DNA from: Sphingomonas sp. IW22
GTDB taxonomy: Bacteria > Pseudomonadota > Alphaproteobacteria > Sphingomonadales > Sphingomonadaceae
Assembly: GCF_041321155.1 (NCBI RefSeq)
Contig: NZ_JBGGWB010000001.1
Coordinates: 2,243,501 to 2,307,500, forward strand
Reading direction: 5' to 3'
DNA length: 64,000 nt
A model generated the notes under the pieces. The model was given only the letters and a program-made list of their open reading frames with translations, did not search any database and was not told the origin of the DNA. The number at the start of each line of letters is the position of its first letter. The first letter of the stretch is position 1. The position numbers were made by a program, and so were the translations under genes. Positions 51,167 through 62,088 of this stretch are shown one piece after another.

Positions 51167-52468
51167 CTACGCCATCGCCGCCAGAAGCTGGTCGAGTGGC
51201 ACCGTCGCGAAGGTGGTGAAGCTGTCGGCAACGGCATAGGGCAGCACCAGCACGCGATTGTGGACCATCGCGCCGCAACTGTAAGCCACGTTCGGAACAT
51301 AGCCTTCGCGTTCTTCGGCATCTGATCGGAGCAGCGGTTGAGTCACGCGCGCCAGCAGTTTCGACGGATCGTTGCGGTCCAGGAGGCATGCCCCGATGCA
51401 ATAGTTTCGCACTGAACCGACGCCATGCGTGATCAGCAGCCAGCCCTCATCGATCTCGATGGGCGACCCGCAATTGCCGATCTGAACGAATTCCCAAGGC
51501 CAGCGCGGCGAGACCGTTTTCACGCCGCCGTTCCAGTCGTATAGATCGTCCGACGTCAGGAACAAGATGTTCTCGTTGTCCTGCCGACCGAGTATTGCGT
51601 ATTGCCCGTCGATACGACGCGGGAACAGCGCCATCCCCTTGCTGCTCGTGGCGTCTCCGTGGAGGGCTTTGAGTTCGAAGGTTCTAAAATCAGTGGTGCG
51701 GAGCAACTCCTGTCGGATCGCTTGACCATTGAAAGCGGTGTAAGTGCCGAGGTAAGTTGCGCTCCCGTCATCATCGACAAAACGAACGAGACGGAGGTCT
51801 TCGATGCCGTTGCGCTGGCTGGGCGTCATTGGAAACAATACGATTTCCGACAGATCATGACTCCCATCGCAGATGATACGCACGCCCGGCTCGCTCGTCC
51901 CGTCGCCGGGCATGTTTTCCATCTGCAGCACGACCGGCCTTGGACTGGAGGGATCGATCGCGACGACACCGTTCGCTCCGCACACGCCCGTGCGGAAGGC
52001 GACCGATGAAACATGTCCTTCGCCGACCGCTCGCAGCGAAAGAACGAAGCGGATGGCATCGGCTGCGACGCCGGACTGGTCGGGGTGAGGGACAATGCTC
52101 GGGTTGAACAAAGCCGCGGCCTCGTAGGAATATTCATTGCTGAAGTAAGCCCCAATCAAGATTGCGCGGTCGCGGCTGACTTCGCATTTGCATATAATCA
52201 ATCCGTTCACCTCTTGAAACCGCCGAAGGAAGACTGACTCCACGTCCCGGTGACGACCTGAGAAGTCGGTCAGGAGGCGTCGCAATTCTTCGCGCAACTC
52301 GGCTTCATCGAGCGCAAGCACCCGATCTGCGATGCGTTGTGCGCGCGGACGATCTCCCTGGTCGAACCCCTTCGGATCCGCCGCTGGGGTGTAAGGCCGA
52401 ATGACCACGCGCGCTGGATCGGACCGAAGCAACACAGGCAGGCGGGTCACAAAATCAGCCTTCGACAT
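51167..52468 (-). CDS. GH130-family mannoside phosphorylase (copy 1)
   Basis: 433 aa from ATG 52466-52468, GGAG before it (an ATG four codons upstream is possible). Inverting phosphorolysis of beta-mannosides gives mannose-1-phosphate. Five-bladed propeller features: AALFNPSIVPHPDQ, QRNGIEDLRLVRFVDDDGSA, YLGTYTAFNG, KGMALFPRRIDGQYAILGRQ, EFVQIGNCGSPIEIDEGWLL and HGVGSVRNYCIGACLLD. A paralogue lies at 62089-63378. The unusual N-terminal extension (about 90 residues before the propeller) is shared by both. Confidence 0.9.
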   Translation of the reverse strand: MSKADFVTRLPVLLRSDPARVVIRPYTPAADPKGFDQGDRPRAQRIADRVLALDEAELREELRRLLTDFSGRHRDVESVFLRRFQEVNGLIICKCEVSRDRAILIGAYFSNEYSYEAAALFNPSIVPHPDQSGVAADAIRFVLSLRAVGEGHVSSVAFRTGVCGANGVVAIDPSSPRPVVLQMENMPGDGTSEPGVRIICDGSHDLSEIVLFPMTPSQRNGIEDLRLVRFVDDDGSATYLGTYTAFNGQAIRQELLRTTDFRTFELKALHGDATSSKGMALFPRRIDGQYAILGRQDNENILFLTSDDLYDWNGGVKTVSPRWPWEFVQIGNCGSPIEIDEGWLLITHGVGSVRNYCIGACLLDRNDPSKLLARVTQPLLRSDAEEREGYVPNVAYSCGAMVHNRVLVLPYAVADSFTTFATVPLDQLLAAMA

Positions 52469-52549
52469 GATGAGCTCCATTGCTGTTGTCTCGCGGCTTC
52501 GTCCGCCGGTCGGATAGAATCTCGGTGCGCTTGTTCGGGAAGCCTTTGT

Positions 52550-53329
52550 TCAGGGCACTGGATCCCCTCGACCATTTGCCTGTGAAGGCCTCAGGCAAGC
52601 GATGATCGCCGAGATCGCGGTCCTGGTCTCGGCGACGTCCCGGACTGCGATCGTATCAATCCCCGCCTCACGAACAGGGTTGTCGTTGCCCCCCGGGTAG
52701 ATCGCGTCGCCGAGGAAGAGCATTTCGGCGAAGGGAACGCCGGCATGCTTGGCTAGCTTGCGCATTCCGTAAGCTTTGTCGATGCCATGACGAGTGATGT
52801 CGATCGAGGTTGATCCGCCAATGTTGACCGAGAGATCGTGGAGCGTCGTTCGGAGGGCCGCCTGGAGGCGTTTGCGCTTGGCGAAGTCTGGATCCCACGC
52901 GGTCTTTGCGTCGAGGGGAGCGAGCTGCCCGAGCCCGGAAAACGTGATCTGGCTGCCGCGATCCTCCACTCGTTCGCCCCATATCTGGGTCTCGCGGAGC
53001 CCACTCTCGTCGGCTGCCCTGGTTAACGCATCGAGGATGCGGCTGCGCTCTTCTTGCGAGAAGACGTCGGCGTACACGACCTGCCAGCCCTCATCGAAAC
53101 GGTAGAGCTTGGTACCCGTGGTCGGCATGATGAACAGCTGACGGAGGTTGGTTTTCCTGGGCAGCCGCGACACGACTTGTGTCTCGAACTGTGGCCAGTC
53201 GCCCCCGGAGATCACCGCAACGCGGAGGAGATCGAGAAGCTCGGCAAGCAACTCGGCCGTCGCTTGGTCGATCGGCTGTTTGCTCTCGGCCAGGGTGCCG
53301 TCCAAGTCGAAAGCGATAAGTCGCTTCAT
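52550..53329 (-). CDS. HAD-IIB protein resembling eukaryote-type phosphomannomutase
   Basis: 259 aa. Motif I is RLIAFDLDGTLAESKQPI; the cap and core include VAVISGGDWPQFETQV, IMPTTGTKLYRFDEG and, late, MLFLGDAIYPGGNDNPVREA. The PGGND element is shared with alpha-phosphomannomutases of the HAD type. Position between GH130 (mannose-1-P producer) and manA-type metabolism supports interconversion of mannose-1-P and mannose-6-P. A plain sugar-phosphate phosphatase is the alternative. Confidence 0.8.
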   Translation of the reverse strand: MKRLIAFDLDGTLAESKQPIDQATAELLAELLDLLRVAVISGGDWPQFETQVVSRLPRKTNLRQLFIMPTTGTKLYRFDEGWQVVYADVFSQEERSRILDALTRAADESGLRETQIWGERVEDRGSQITFSGLGQLAPLDAKTAWDPDFAKRKRLQAALRTTLHDLSVNIGGSTSIDITRHGIDKAYGMRKLAKHAGVPFAEMLFLGDAIYPGGNDNPVREAGIDTIAVRDVAETRTAISAIIACLRPSQANGRGDPVP

Positions 53330-53383
53330 CGGAAAGCTCCACTCATGATGCCGTCGTCCGGCGGATCGTTGAAATCGCCTCGC

Positions 53384-54199
53384 TCATGGAGCCGCTTCCG
53401 GCAGGATGATCTCGTCTATCGCATGGGCAACGCCGTCCTCCTCGTTCGACCGAGTTACCCGGTCAGCGGCGGCCCGGACGGCATCGGGACCCTGTCCCAT
53501 TGCAATCGAGAGACCTGCGCGCGCGAACATTGGCAGGTCATTGCGCTCATCGCCGAGCACGGCGACGTTGGCGAGCGGCACGCCGATCGCGGCAGCTAGT
53601 GCGGCGACGCCATCGCCCTTGTTGGCGCGGGGGGCGGTGATGTCGAGATAGTAGGGCTGGGAACGTCCGACGGTCGCGTCCCGCCCGAGTGCCGCCGCGA
53701 TCTCTCCGTCAAGTCGGGCGAGCAGTGCATGATCGTCGCTGACGCCGACGATCTTGTCGGGTTGGGCGAGCAGTCCAGCGAAGTCGCCCCTGATGATTGG
53801 CTCGATGTTGGCCGCGCGTCGCTCGCGCGGAACATACTCGTTGTCGGTTGCGCGGGCATACCAGAGGCCGCCTGCGAACAACCACGGCGTGACGGCCGGG
53901 TGATCCAGCAGCGCAAGCGCCCGCGCGGCGCATTCGGGCTCGAGCCGGTCGGCCGAGACGACAGTCCCGTCGGGCTGGACGATCGTGCCTCCATTGAATG
54001 CGCCGATGACGCCAGCGAGCTCCAGCCGTTCCGCGATCCACAGCATGCCGCTGGGCGGGCGGGCGCTGATAAGGCTCACCTCTATGCCGGCCGCCTTGAC
54101 TCGCCTGAACGCTGAGATCACGCCTTCGGAGAGGCTCTTGTCGCGGCGGACGAGCGTGCCGTCGATATCGGACACGAGTAGCCGGATGCGCCCGCTCAT
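53384..54199 (-). CDS. Cof-type HAD-IIB sugar phosphatase
   Basis: 271 aa from ATG 54197-54199, overlapping the zwf stop (ATGA). Motifs: IRLLVSDIDGTLVRRDKSLS (nucleophile Asp), VSLISARPPSGM, the cap with YYLDITAPRANKGDGVAAL, and VAVLGDERNDLPMFARAG (motif IV). Full-length Cof family; substrate probably a sugar phosphate such as one of the pathway intermediates. Confidence 0.88.
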   Translation of the reverse strand: MSGRIRLLVSDIDGTLVRRDKSLSEGVISAFRRVKAAGIEVSLISARPPSGMLWIAERLELAGVIGAFNGGTIVQPDGTVVSADRLEPECAARALALLDHPAVTPWLFAGGLWYARATDNEYVPRERRAANIEPIIRGDFAGLLAQPDKIVGVSDDHALLARLDGEIAAALGRDATVGRSQPYYLDITAPRANKGDGVAALAAAIGVPLANVAVLGDERNDLPMFARAGLSIAMGQGPDAVRAAADRVTRSNEEDGVAHAIDEIILPEAAP

Positions 54200-55626
54200 C
54201 CGAGGCGATGCCAGCGTCGGTGCGAGCGGTGCATCAGCGCGTCCGCACTTTCGGGGCCGGCGCTGCCCGCAGCATATTCCTCCGGAGTGCCCTGAGCCCA
54301 CACATCGAGGAGCGGCTGCACCGCGCGCCAGCCACCTTCGATCTCGCCGGCCCGCTGGAACAGCGTCTGGTCGCCGGTTAGCACGTCGTAGAGCAAGGTC
54401 TCGTAACCAGTCTGGTGGCCGACCTCGAAATGGTCCTTGTAGCGGAAGTCCATGGTGACGGGCGCGGTGTTCACGACGGGCCCCGGCCGCTTGACCACAA
54501 ACTCAAGGCTGATGCCCTCATCCGGTTGGATTTGCATGACGAGGCGGTTGGGGGGCAGTCGATCCACCACCGTCTCTCGGAACAGCGCCAGTGGCACGTC
54601 ACGGAACTGGACCACGATCTCGGTATCGCGTGTCGGCATCGCCTTACCGGTGCGTAGATAAAAAGGCACGCCCGACCATCGCCAGGTCTCCACGTGCACC
54701 TTGAGCGCGGCGAAGGTCTCGGTGCGGCTGGCGGGATCGACGTCCGGTTCGGCGAGGTAAGCGGGTACTGCCACGCCGGCTACGCTGCCGGCTGCATAGC
54801 GGCCGCGAATTGCCTCTGCCGGATCGATCGGACGGATCGCGGCGATGACCTTCCCCTTCTCGATACGGATTGCCTCGGCATCGAAGCTGATCGGCGGCTC
54901 CATCCCGATCATCGCCAGCAGCTGAAAGAGGTGATTGGGCACCATGTCGCGCAATGCGCCGGTGCCGTCGTAGAATTTGCCGCGCGTACCGACAGTCACT
55001 GCCTCGGCGGCGGTGATCTGGACATGATCGACGTAGCGGTTGTTCCAGACGGCTTCGATCATGGTGTTGCCGAAGCGTGCGACCATGATGTTCTGCACGG
55101 TCTCCCTTCCCAGGAAATGATCGATCCGGTAGATCTGATCCTCGCTCGCTCGGGCCAGGATCCGGCTGTTGAGCGCATGCGCCGAGGCAAGGTCGGTGCC
55201 GAACGGCTTTTCGATCACGATGCGGCGGAAGCCATTAGTCTCGTTGAGCAGCCCCGCTTCGCCGAGCTGATCGACGACGGTCCCGAAGAAGTTCGGTGCG
55301 GTGGCGAGGTAGAAGACCGCGTTGCCGGTGAGTTGGGTGCCGAGCGCCTGGTACGTGGCGGTGTCGGCGAAATCGCCCCGCAAATAGCGGATACGGTCGC
55401 GGAGCTTCCGCCAAGCGGCATCGTCCTCCACGAAATCGTCGAGCGCCTGGCGCAGATGTTCGTCGTCGCCGTCGTGATGGCTGATGCCGAGAAGCGTCAT
55501 GTCATCGGCGAGCAACCCGGCCCGGACGAGGTTGACGAGCGCGGGTACCAGCAACCGGCGGGTGAGGTCCCCTCGTGCCCCGAAGATGACGAAGGTTGCA
55601 GGGGGTGCAGCCGGAGCATTGCTCAT
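54196..55626 (-). CDS. zwf: Glucose-6-phosphate 1-dehydrogenase
   Basis: 476 aa. Oxidises glucose-6-P to the lactone with NAD(P). N-terminal Rossmann start [20 protein letters not shown], the [12 protein letters not shown] block and catalytic [20 protein letters not shown] (RIDHxLGKE). Slightly short of the usual 490 aa. Coupled by four-base overlaps to gnd upstream and the HAD phosphatase downstream. Confidence 0.96.
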   Translation of the reverse strand: MSNAPAAPPATFVIFGARGDLTRRLLVPALVNLVRAGLLADDMTLLGISHHDGDDEHLRQALDDFVEDDAAWRKLRDRIRYLRGDFADTATYQALGTQLTGNAVFYLATAPNFFGTVVDQLGEAGLLNETNGFRRIVIEKPFGTDLASAHALNSRILARASEDQIYRIDHFLGRETVQNIMVARFGNTMIEAVWNNRYVDHVQITAAEAVTVGTRGKFYDGTGALRDMVPNHLFQLLAMIGMEPPISFDAEAIRIEKGKVIAAIRPIDPAEAIRGRYAAGSVAGVAVPAYLAEPDVDPASRTETFAALKVHVETWRWSGVPFYLRTGKAMPTRDTEIVVQFRDVPLALFRETVVDRLPPNRLVMQIQPDEGISLEFVVKRPGPVVNTAPVTMDFRYKDHFEVGHQTGYETLLYDVLTGDQTLFQRAGEIEGGWRAVQPLLDVWAQGTPEEYAAGSAGPESADALMHRSHRRWHRLG

Positions 55627-56606
55627 TGTGGCACCTCGACATGTCCGCCGAAGCCGAACCGCATCGCCGAGAGGAGCTTGTCGCCGAAGGTCGTGTCGAC
55701 CCGGCTGCGGTAGCGCGCGAACAGCGCCGCGGAGAGGACGTAGGCGGGGACCGCTTCCTCCATTGCCGCCTCAATCGTCCAGTGACCCTCGCCCGAATCC
55801 GCGACTTGGCCGGAGAATTGCTCAAGCATCTGGTCTTTCGCGAGCGCCGCGGCCGACAAGTCGAGCAGCCAGGATGAAATGACGCTACCGCGGCGCCAGA
55901 CTTCGGCGATGTCGGTGAGGTTGAGATCGAAGCGCTCGTCTTCCGGTAGTTTGTAGGAGGATTTGCCCTTCAGGATGTCGAACCCCTCAGCATAGGCCTG
56001 CATCAGGCCATATTCGATGCCGTTGTGGACCATCTTGACGAAGTGGCCCGAACCCGCGGGACCGGTGTGTATATAGCCTTTTTCGGCGCGTGGGTCCTCG
56101 TTGGGGTCGCCGCGCTCCGGCGTGCGTGGGATCGTGCCCTGGCCTGGTGCCAGTGCCTCGAAGAGGGGATCAAGGCTGTCGAGAGTCGCGACATCGCCGC
56201 CGATCATCATGCAATAGCCGCGCTCGAGGCCCCACACACCGCCTGAGGTGCCCACATCGACATAGTGGAGTCCTTTCATCGCGCACAGCTTCGCCCGGCG
56301 GATGTCGTCCTTGTAAAAGCTGTTGCCGCCGTCGATGATGATGTCGCCTGGAGCGGCCAAGCCCATCAGTGTCGCGATCGTGCTCTCCGTAGGCGGCCCC
56401 GCCGGCAGCATAACCCAGAAGATTCGCGGGCTCTCGAGCTTGTCGGCGACCTCCTCAAGCGAGGCGGCGGCGGTTGCGCCTTCGCTCGCCAGCTTTTCCA
56501 CCGCCGGAGCGTTCCGATCGAAGGCGACGATCTCGTGACCGCCGCGCATCAGCCGGCGCGCTATATTGGCTCCCATCCTGCCCAGGCCGATCATCGCGAG
56601 ACGCAT
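55623..56606 (-). CDS. gnd: 6-phosphogluconate dehydrogenase, short form
   Basis: 327 aa, the short decarboxylating class. Rossmann start [60 protein letters not shown] and the catalytic [20 protein letters not shown]. Gives ribulose-5-P, CO2 and NAD(P)H. Overlaps zwf by four bases and starts 11 bases after tal-pgi. Confidence 0.96.
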   Translation of the reverse strand: MRLAMIGLGRMGANIARRLMRGGHEIVAFDRNAPAVEKLASEGATAAASLEEVADKLESPRIFWVMLPAGPPTESTIATLMGLAAPGDIIIDGGNSFYKDDIRRAKLCAMKGLHYVDVGTSGGVWGLERGYCMMIGGDVATLDSLDPLFEALAPGQGTIPRTPERGDPNEDPRAEKGYIHTGPAGSGHFVKMVHNGIEYGLMQAYAEGFDILKGKSSYKLPEDERFDLNLTDIAEVWRRGSVISSWLLDLSAAALAKDQMLEQFSGQVADSGEGHWTIEAAMEEAVPAYVLSAALFARYRSRVDTTFGDKLLSAMRFGFGGHVEVPQ

Positions 56607-56617
56607 GCGCTGTATCC

Positions 56618-59425
56618 TTAATTCTGGGCTGCCGCGACGACCGCCGCGCGCAAGGCTTCCATTCCGCCGCCGCCCTTCTTCAGGTGGACGCGCAGAACGC
56701 GCCGGCCGCGCGCGGCCAGAACGTCCATGTCGCCGCGCGCCTGCGCGATCTGGACGGTGCCGAAGCTGGCCTTCCTGCCAGGAATCGCGAGATCGGGATC
56801 GGGATCGCGCGTAATCGTCAGAAACGCGCCGCTCGCCGGGCCGCCTTTATAGGCCTGCCCCGTCGAATGGAGGAAGCGCGGCCCGAAGCCCGCGACCGTC
56901 GCCACCCCTTTGGCATCTCGCACCGCTACCCGGATGGCAGCGATGCTCGCCGCGTTCGCCTCGTCGCGCTCCACAAATCCGAGGAACCCGGCATAATCGC
57001 CGGGCACGAGGCTTGCGAAATGCATCCGCAGCAGCGCGGTCGGCTCGGCTGAACCCAAGGCGCTGTCGCCTGCGGCGAAGATGGCAAAATCGGAATCCTC
57101 CGTAACGGCTGTCTCCGGTTCCAGGGCATCGGACGCCTCATAGGCATCCACCAGCTTGCGCGTGGCGATCTTGGCATCCTCCACGTCCGGCTGGTCGAAC
57201 GGATCGACGCCGATCACCGCCCCCGCGATCGCGGTGGCTATCTCCCAGCGGAAGAATTCCTGCCCGATCAGTTCCCGGCTAGCCACATAAATGGTCACCA
57301 GCGGCTGTCCGGCATCGCTTAGCGCCTTCAACTGCGCTTCCAGGCCTGCGTCGCTGTCGCCTTCCAGGTGGAAATGGACGAACAGCCGGTCGCTCCCGTA
57401 GCTTGCCGGAGCGCCGACCGGTTCCAGGTCCACCGGCACGACGCCCTTGCCCCGCTTACCGGTCGATTCTGCCAGCAACTGCTCCAGCCACGCGCCGAAC
57501 GGCTCCAGGCCCTTGGACGGCAGAATAGTGAGCTTGTCGCGCCCCGCCACCGCCGCCTCGCCGATGATCGCGCCCAGCCGGAAGCCCGGGTTGAGGGCGG
57601 GCGGCACATCGGCCCCGCAGGCAAACACCATCGCCGCGGTCGACTCGAAGAAAGCGTGGGTGTCAATTCCCATCACCGCCGCCGGCACCATCCCGAACGC
57701 CGACAGCACCGAATAGCGCCCACCGATCGCCGGATCGCCGGGCACGATCATCGCGAAACGGTCCGCCTTGGCCGAAGTCTCCAACTTCGAGCCCGGATCG
57801 GTGACCGCGACGAAGCGATCGCCATCCTCGCCCGACAGATCCCAGAAAAAGGCGCGCAGCAGCTCGGGCTCCATCGTCGAGCCCGACTTCGACGAGACGA
57901 TGAACAAGGTATTCGTGGGATCGATCGCCGCGGTGACGGTCGCGATCTGTCCTGGGTCGGTCGTGTCGAGCACGTGCAGCTTCGGACTACCGGGTTTGCA
58001 ACCCAGGATCAGCGACAGCACCTCGGGCCCGAGGCTCGATCCGCCCATGCCCAGCAGCACCGCGTCCTTGTACGATTTCGCCTTGTCGGTCAGCTGCATC
58101 AGCTGATCCGGATCGACCTGCTGCCCGTGCGCCGCGGAGAGCCAGCCGAGCCACTTAGCCTCGTCCTTGCCGGTCCACAGCGTCGCGTCGCCCTGCCAGA
58201 AGCGCCGGCCCCAGCCAGCCGCGCGCGCCGTCTCCAGCCGCGCCTCGACCGCCTTTTCCAATCCCTCGGGGAGGGCAGCCGTCATGCGGTTCTGCTGATT
58301 GCCCAGGAACGCCTCGCGCTTGCCGGCCACGGCGCCAAGCAGCGAGTCCGCCGCGTCCGCGAACAGGCGCACGCCATTCGTCACGAGTCCCGCCGTCACG
58401 TCGCCCAGCTTAAGCCCCAGCCGCTCGGCCTCCACCAGCAGGTGGCGCGCAGCCTCGACATCTTCGGTCAGCGTCTGATGCGGAGTGCCGCGGTCGCGAA
58501 ACGCGTCCATCGTCTTGGGCGGCATAGTGTTGACCGTATCCGGCCCGATCAGCGTGTCGATGTAGAGCGTGTCGGGATAGGCGGGATCCTTCGTGCCGGT
58601 CGACGCCCACAGCAGGCGCTGCGGCATCGCGCCCTTGGCGGCGAGCGCGTGCCAGCGGTCGGACGCGATCATCTCCTGATACCAGGCGTAGGCGACCTTG
58701 GCGTTCGCGATCGCCACCTTGCCGCGGAGCTCTTTCAGCGCCTCTGCCTCGGCATCGCCCGCCTTCACCCGCTCGTCGATCGCCTTGTCAATCTGCGCGT
58801 CGATGCGGCTGACGAAGAAGCTGGCGACGCTGGCGATCCGGTCGATCGGCTTGCCCGCCTTCGCCCGCGCCTCGAGCCCCGCCAGATACGCCTCGGCCAC
58901 CGCCTGATAGGCCCCGAGCGAGAACAGCAGCGTGACGTTGATGTTGATGCCCTCCGCGATCAGTCGGCAGATCGCGGGGATGCCGGCCTTTGTGGCAGGC
59001 ACCTTCACCATCAGGTTCGGCTCACCGACGGCCGCCCACAGGCGCTCCGCCTCCTCGATCGTCGCATCGGTGCTGTTGGCGAGATAAGGCGAGACCTCGA
59101 GGCTGACATAGCCGTCCTTGCCCTCGAGGCGATCATAGACCGTCCGCAGATCGGCCGCCGCCGCCTTGATGTCGGCGATCGCCTGGCTTTCATAGGTGTC
59201 CGCCACGCTCGCATCGGCCTTGCCGAGGAATTCGGTGAAGCCGGCGTCATAGGCGTCGCCATGGCCCATCGCCTTCTCGAAGATCGAAGGGTTGGAGGTG
59301 ACGCCGGTGAGCCCATCCTCCTCGATGAGCTTGCGCAGCCCGCCTTGGCTCAAAAACTTGCGATCGACAAAATCGAGCCAGACGGCCTGACCCGCTTCGC
59401 TGAGTTGCTTCAACCGGCTGGTCAT
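56618..59425 (-). CDS. tal-pgi: Bifunctional transaldolase / glucose-6-phosphate isomerase
   Basis: 935 aa fusion. Residues 1 to about 365 are a transaldolase: [20 protein letters not shown] and [18 protein letters not shown], with K141 as the Schiff-base lysine. From about 380 to the end is a glucose-6-phosphate isomerase: [39 protein letters not shown] and, near the end, KGGGGMEAL. Such fusions occur in several bacterial groups. Four-base overlap with tkt. Recycles sugar phosphates toward glucose-6-P, so the operon can run a cyclic pentose-phosphate route. Confidence 0.95.
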   Translation of the reverse strand: MTSRLKQLSEAGQAVWLDFVDRKFLSQGGLRKLIEEDGLTGVTSNPSIFEKAMGHGDAYDAGFTEFLGKADASVADTYESQAIADIKAAAADLRTVYDRLEGKDGYVSLEVSPYLANSTDATIEEAERLWAAVGEPNLMVKVPATKAGIPAICRLIAEGININVTLLFSLGAYQAVAEAYLAGLEARAKAGKPIDRIASVASFFVSRIDAQIDKAIDERVKAGDAEAEALKELRGKVAIANAKVAYAWYQEMIASDRWHALAAKGAMPQRLLWASTGTKDPAYPDTLYIDTLIGPDTVNTMPPKTMDAFRDRGTPHQTLTEDVEAARHLLVEAERLGLKLGDVTAGLVTNGVRLFADAADSLLGAVAGKREAFLGNQQNRMTAALPEGLEKAVEARLETARAAGWGRRFWQGDATLWTGKDEAKWLGWLSAAHGQQVDPDQLMQLTDKAKSYKDAVLLGMGGSSLGPEVLSLILGCKPGSPKLHVLDTTDPGQIATVTAAIDPTNTLFIVSSKSGSTMEPELLRAFFWDLSGEDGDRFVAVTDPGSKLETSAKADRFAMIVPGDPAIGGRYSVLSAFGMVPAAVMGIDTHAFFESTAAMVFACGADVPPALNPGFRLGAIIGEAAVAGRDKLTILPSKGLEPFGAWLEQLLAESTGKRGKGVVPVDLEPVGAPASYGSDRLFVHFHLEGDSDAGLEAQLKALSDAGQPLVTIYVASRELIGQEFFRWEIATAIAGAVIGVDPFDQPDVEDAKIATRKLVDAYEASDALEPETAVTEDSDFAIFAAGDSALGSAEPTALLRMHFASLVPGDYAGFLGFVERDEANAASIAAIRVAVRDAKGVATVAGFGPRFLHSTGQAYKGGPASGAFLTITRDPDPDLAIPGRKASFGTVQIAQARGDMDVLAARGRRVLRVHLKKGGGGMEALRAAVVAAAQN

Positions 59426-61512
59426 CTGTTCTTCTCGATCAGGTCGCGCGCCACGGCGCAGATATTGTCGACGTTGAAGCCGTATTTCTCCTGCAGCTTG
59501 GCAAGCGGGGCGGAGGCGCCAAACGTCTTCATCGTGATCGTGCCGCCATCATGGCCGACATAGCGATCCCACCCCATGGAACCGGCCTGCTCCACCGCGA
59601 GGCGCGCGCGCACCGCATTGGGTAACACCGTCTCACGATAGGCATGGTCCTGCTTCTCGAACAGGTACCAGCTCGGCAGCGATACCACGCGGGACTTAAG
59701 CCCCTCGGCGACCAGCTTCTCGTGCGCGGCGACCACCATCGGCAGCTCGCTGCCGGTGCCGATCAAAATCACGTCGGGATCGCCGTCCTCCACATCCGCG
59801 AGGATATAGCCGCCCCGCTCCAGCCCGTTGGCGGACGCATATTTCTCGCGGTCGAGCGTCTGGATCGCCTGGCGGGAGAAAATCAGCGCGGTCGGTTCGC
59901 GGGTATGTGATAGCGCGACTTTCCACGCCATCGCCACCTCGTTGGCATCGCCCGGCCGGATTGTGTCGAGCCCCGGGATCGCCCGCAGCGTTGCCAGATG
60001 CTCGATCGGCTGGTGGGTCGGCCCATCCTCGCCCACGCCGATGCTGTCGTGGGTGAAAACGAACACCACCGGCAATTCCATGATCGCCGCCAGCCGGATC
60101 GGCGCGCGCATATAATCGGCGAAGACCAGGAAGGTGCCGGTGTACGAACGCAGGTAACGCAGCGCCATGCCGTTCGCGATCGATCCCATCGCATGTTCGC
60201 GCACGCCGAAATGCATGTTGCGGCCGGAATAATCGTCTCGCTCAAAGGTGCCCGCACCCTGGAAGGTGAGGTTCGTCTTGGTCGAGGGGGCGAGATCGGC
60301 CGAGCCGCCGATCAGCAGCGGTATACGCGGGGCGATGGCGTTGAGGACCGTGCCACCGCTGTCGCGCGAGGCAAGGCCCTTGGGATCGGCCGGGAAGCTC
60401 GGGATGTCGGAATCCCAGCCATCCGGCAGCTTGCCCTGGAGCAGTAGGGCCAATTCGGCGGCTTCGGCGGGGAAGCTCTCGCGGTAGCGGGCGAACATCG
60501 CCTCCCACGCCTCGCGCGCCGGCTTGCCCCGGCTGGACACGGCGGCGTTGAAGTCCTCCGCCACGCCATCCGGCACGAAGAACTGCGCATCCTCCGGCCA
60601 GCCATAGGCTCGCTTGGTCGCGCGGACATTCTCCACGCCCAGCGGCTCGCCGTGCGCCTTCTCGCTGCCGGCCCTGGGGCTGCCCCAGCCGATGACCGAA
60701 TTGACGACGATGAAGGTCGGCCGGTCCTCCGTCGCGCGGAATGTCTTCAGTGCCTCCGCGAAGACGGCGGTGTCGTTCGCGTCGTCGACGTGGATGACGT
60801 TCCAGCCATAGCCCTCGAACCGCTGGCCGACATCTTCGGTGAAGGCGAGCTTGGTCGATCCCTCGATCGAGATGTGGTTGTTGTCGTAGATCCAGCACAG
60901 GTTGGAGAGCGCGAGGTGGCCGGCGACTGACGCTGCCTCGCCCGAAACGCCTTCCATCATGTCGCCATCGCCGCACAGCACATAGATGTCGTGATCGAAT
61001 AGGTCGAAGCCGTCGCGATTGAAGCGGGAGGCGAGCACACGCTCGGCAATCGCCATGCCGACCGAATTGCCACAACCCTGACCGAGCGGGCCGGTAGTCG
61101 TTTCGACCCCGCTGGTCATGCGATACTCGGGATGGCCAGGGGTCTTCGATCCCAATTGCCGGAACTGCTTGATGTCGTCGAGACTGACCGCGGGCTTACC
61201 CGTCAGCTTTCCGTCAGCATCGATCTCCTTCACCCCCGCCAGATGCAGTACGGCATAGAGCAGCATCGAGGCGTGGCCGACCGAAAGAAGGAAGCAATCG
61301 CGGTTCGGCCAATTTGGGGTGTCCGGATCATAGCGCATGAAGTCTCGCCACAGCGTATAGACCACCGGCGCGAGCCCCATCGGCGTGCCTGGATGGCCCG
61401 AATTGGCCTTCTGCACGGCATCCATCGCCAGCGTGCGGATGGTGTCGATCGCGAGTCTTTCCCTCGATCCGTCCTCATGCGATGGCTGTGCCGACGCCGT
61501 TGTACCGGGCAT
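59422..61512 (-). CDS. tkt: Transketolase
   Basis: 696 aa from ATG 61510-61512 (AGGAGG three bases before it). ThDP enzyme moving two-carbon units; motifs LAMDAVQKANSGHPGTPMGL, TGPLGQGCGNSVGMAIAERV, YVLCGDGDMMEGVSGEAASV, FVFTHDSIGVGEDGPTHQPI and an LPSWYLFEKQD segment. Makes the xylulose-5-P used by phosphoketolase. First gene of the operon tkt, tal-pgi, gnd, zwf, HAD, and probably the following minus-strand genes, behind the FNR-type promoter at 61590-61631. Confidence 0.96.
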   Translation of the reverse strand: MPGTTASAQPSHEDGSRERLAIDTIRTLAMDAVQKANSGHPGTPMGLAPVVYTLWRDFMRYDPDTPNWPNRDCFLLSVGHASMLLYAVLHLAGVKEIDADGKLTGKPAVSLDDIKQFRQLGSKTPGHPEYRMTSGVETTTGPLGQGCGNSVGMAIAERVLASRFNRDGFDLFDHDIYVLCGDGDMMEGVSGEAASVAGHLALSNLCWIYDNNHISIEGSTKLAFTEDVGQRFEGYGWNVIHVDDANDTAVFAEALKTFRATEDRPTFIVVNSVIGWGSPRAGSEKAHGEPLGVENVRATKRAYGWPEDAQFFVPDGVAEDFNAAVSSRGKPAREAWEAMFARYRESFPAEAAELALLLQGKLPDGWDSDIPSFPADPKGLASRDSGGTVLNAIAPRIPLLIGGSADLAPSTKTNLTFQGAGTFERDDYSGRNMHFGVREHAMGSIANGMALRYLRSYTGTFLVFADYMRAPIRLAAIMELPVVFVFTHDSIGVGEDGPTHQPIEHLATLRAIPGLDTIRPGDANEVAMAWKVALSHTREPTALIFSRQAIQTLDREKYASANGLERGGYILADVEDGDPDVILIGTGSELPMVVAAHEKLVAEGLKSRVVSLPSWYLFEKQDHAYRETVLPNAVRARLAVEQAGSMGWDRYVGHDGGTITMKTFGASAPLAKLQEKYGFNVDNICAVARDLIEKNR

Positions 61513-61589
61513 ATACCTCCTCGCGATCCCTTTGTTCGACGCACGTGCACAGCACGACTCCATCCGAAGGACGCTCGCTGCGCCTGCCG

Positions 61590-61631
61590 AAGATTGGCGT
61601 GGCGACAGGTCGCGTCATTGACGCAGATCAA
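61590..61631 (-). promoter_or_regulatory. FNR-type class II promoter of the tkt operon
   Basis: Box 61618-61631 (minus strand TTGATCTGCGTCAA, the same palindrome as at 43608), 22 bases, then AATCTT at 61590-61595; predicted start near 61582, 70 bases before the tkt ATG. Confidence 0.68.
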
Positions 61632-61739
61632 AGCGTGACATTGCGGGCGAGGCAACGGGTGAACAAGCTGCCGCACACCATCGGATGGCCGACCGACAAT
61701 GCAGCTGCTACACCGCGCACGATACCAGGCGCTTCGTCC

Positions 61740-61991
61740 GCGACATCTTGCTCACACGGACCACGCCCGTCGAAAGCCCGCAGAGAAACGGCCATTGCTG
61801 GGGCTTTCGTCCGCACGCTCAAGCGTGGCTACGCCCAGGTCATCCTGCGTCCCGGCGTCGCCGGCGTCATCGGGCGGCTGCCCGCCTGGCTCGATCACTG
61901 CAATCGCGGGCATTCGCATCGCGCACTCGCCTACCGGGCGCTTCGCGAGTTTATCGAACGCTCGATCGGAGAGAACCTGTCCGGCCTTTAG
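61740..61991 (+). pseudogene. IS3-family transposase C-terminal remnant with frameshift
   Basis: In the gap between tkt and the second GH130 gene, one frame gives PVESPQRNG and the next gives AGAFVRTLKRGYAQV, WLDHCNRGHSHRALAYRALR and EFIERS, which line up with the end of IS3-group transposases (SPQSNGMAEAFVRTLKRDY and following). One frameshift joins them. No other IS parts are visible; an old relic. Confidence 0.7.
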
Positions 61992-62088
61992 GGGAGAACA
62001 ACAGTGAGCTGTCACGAATGATTTGATGCGGTGGAAGGCTCCGCGCATCAACGTAGCCGTGCAATGGATCGAGATCAGGTGAAGCCGC

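Noticed and set aside
57368..59563. 731-codon open frame on the plus strand
   Set aside because: Entirely antisense to the tal-pgi gene, whose motifs are unmistakable; the peptide is Arg/His-rich and matches nothing, as usual for shadows of GC-rich genes.
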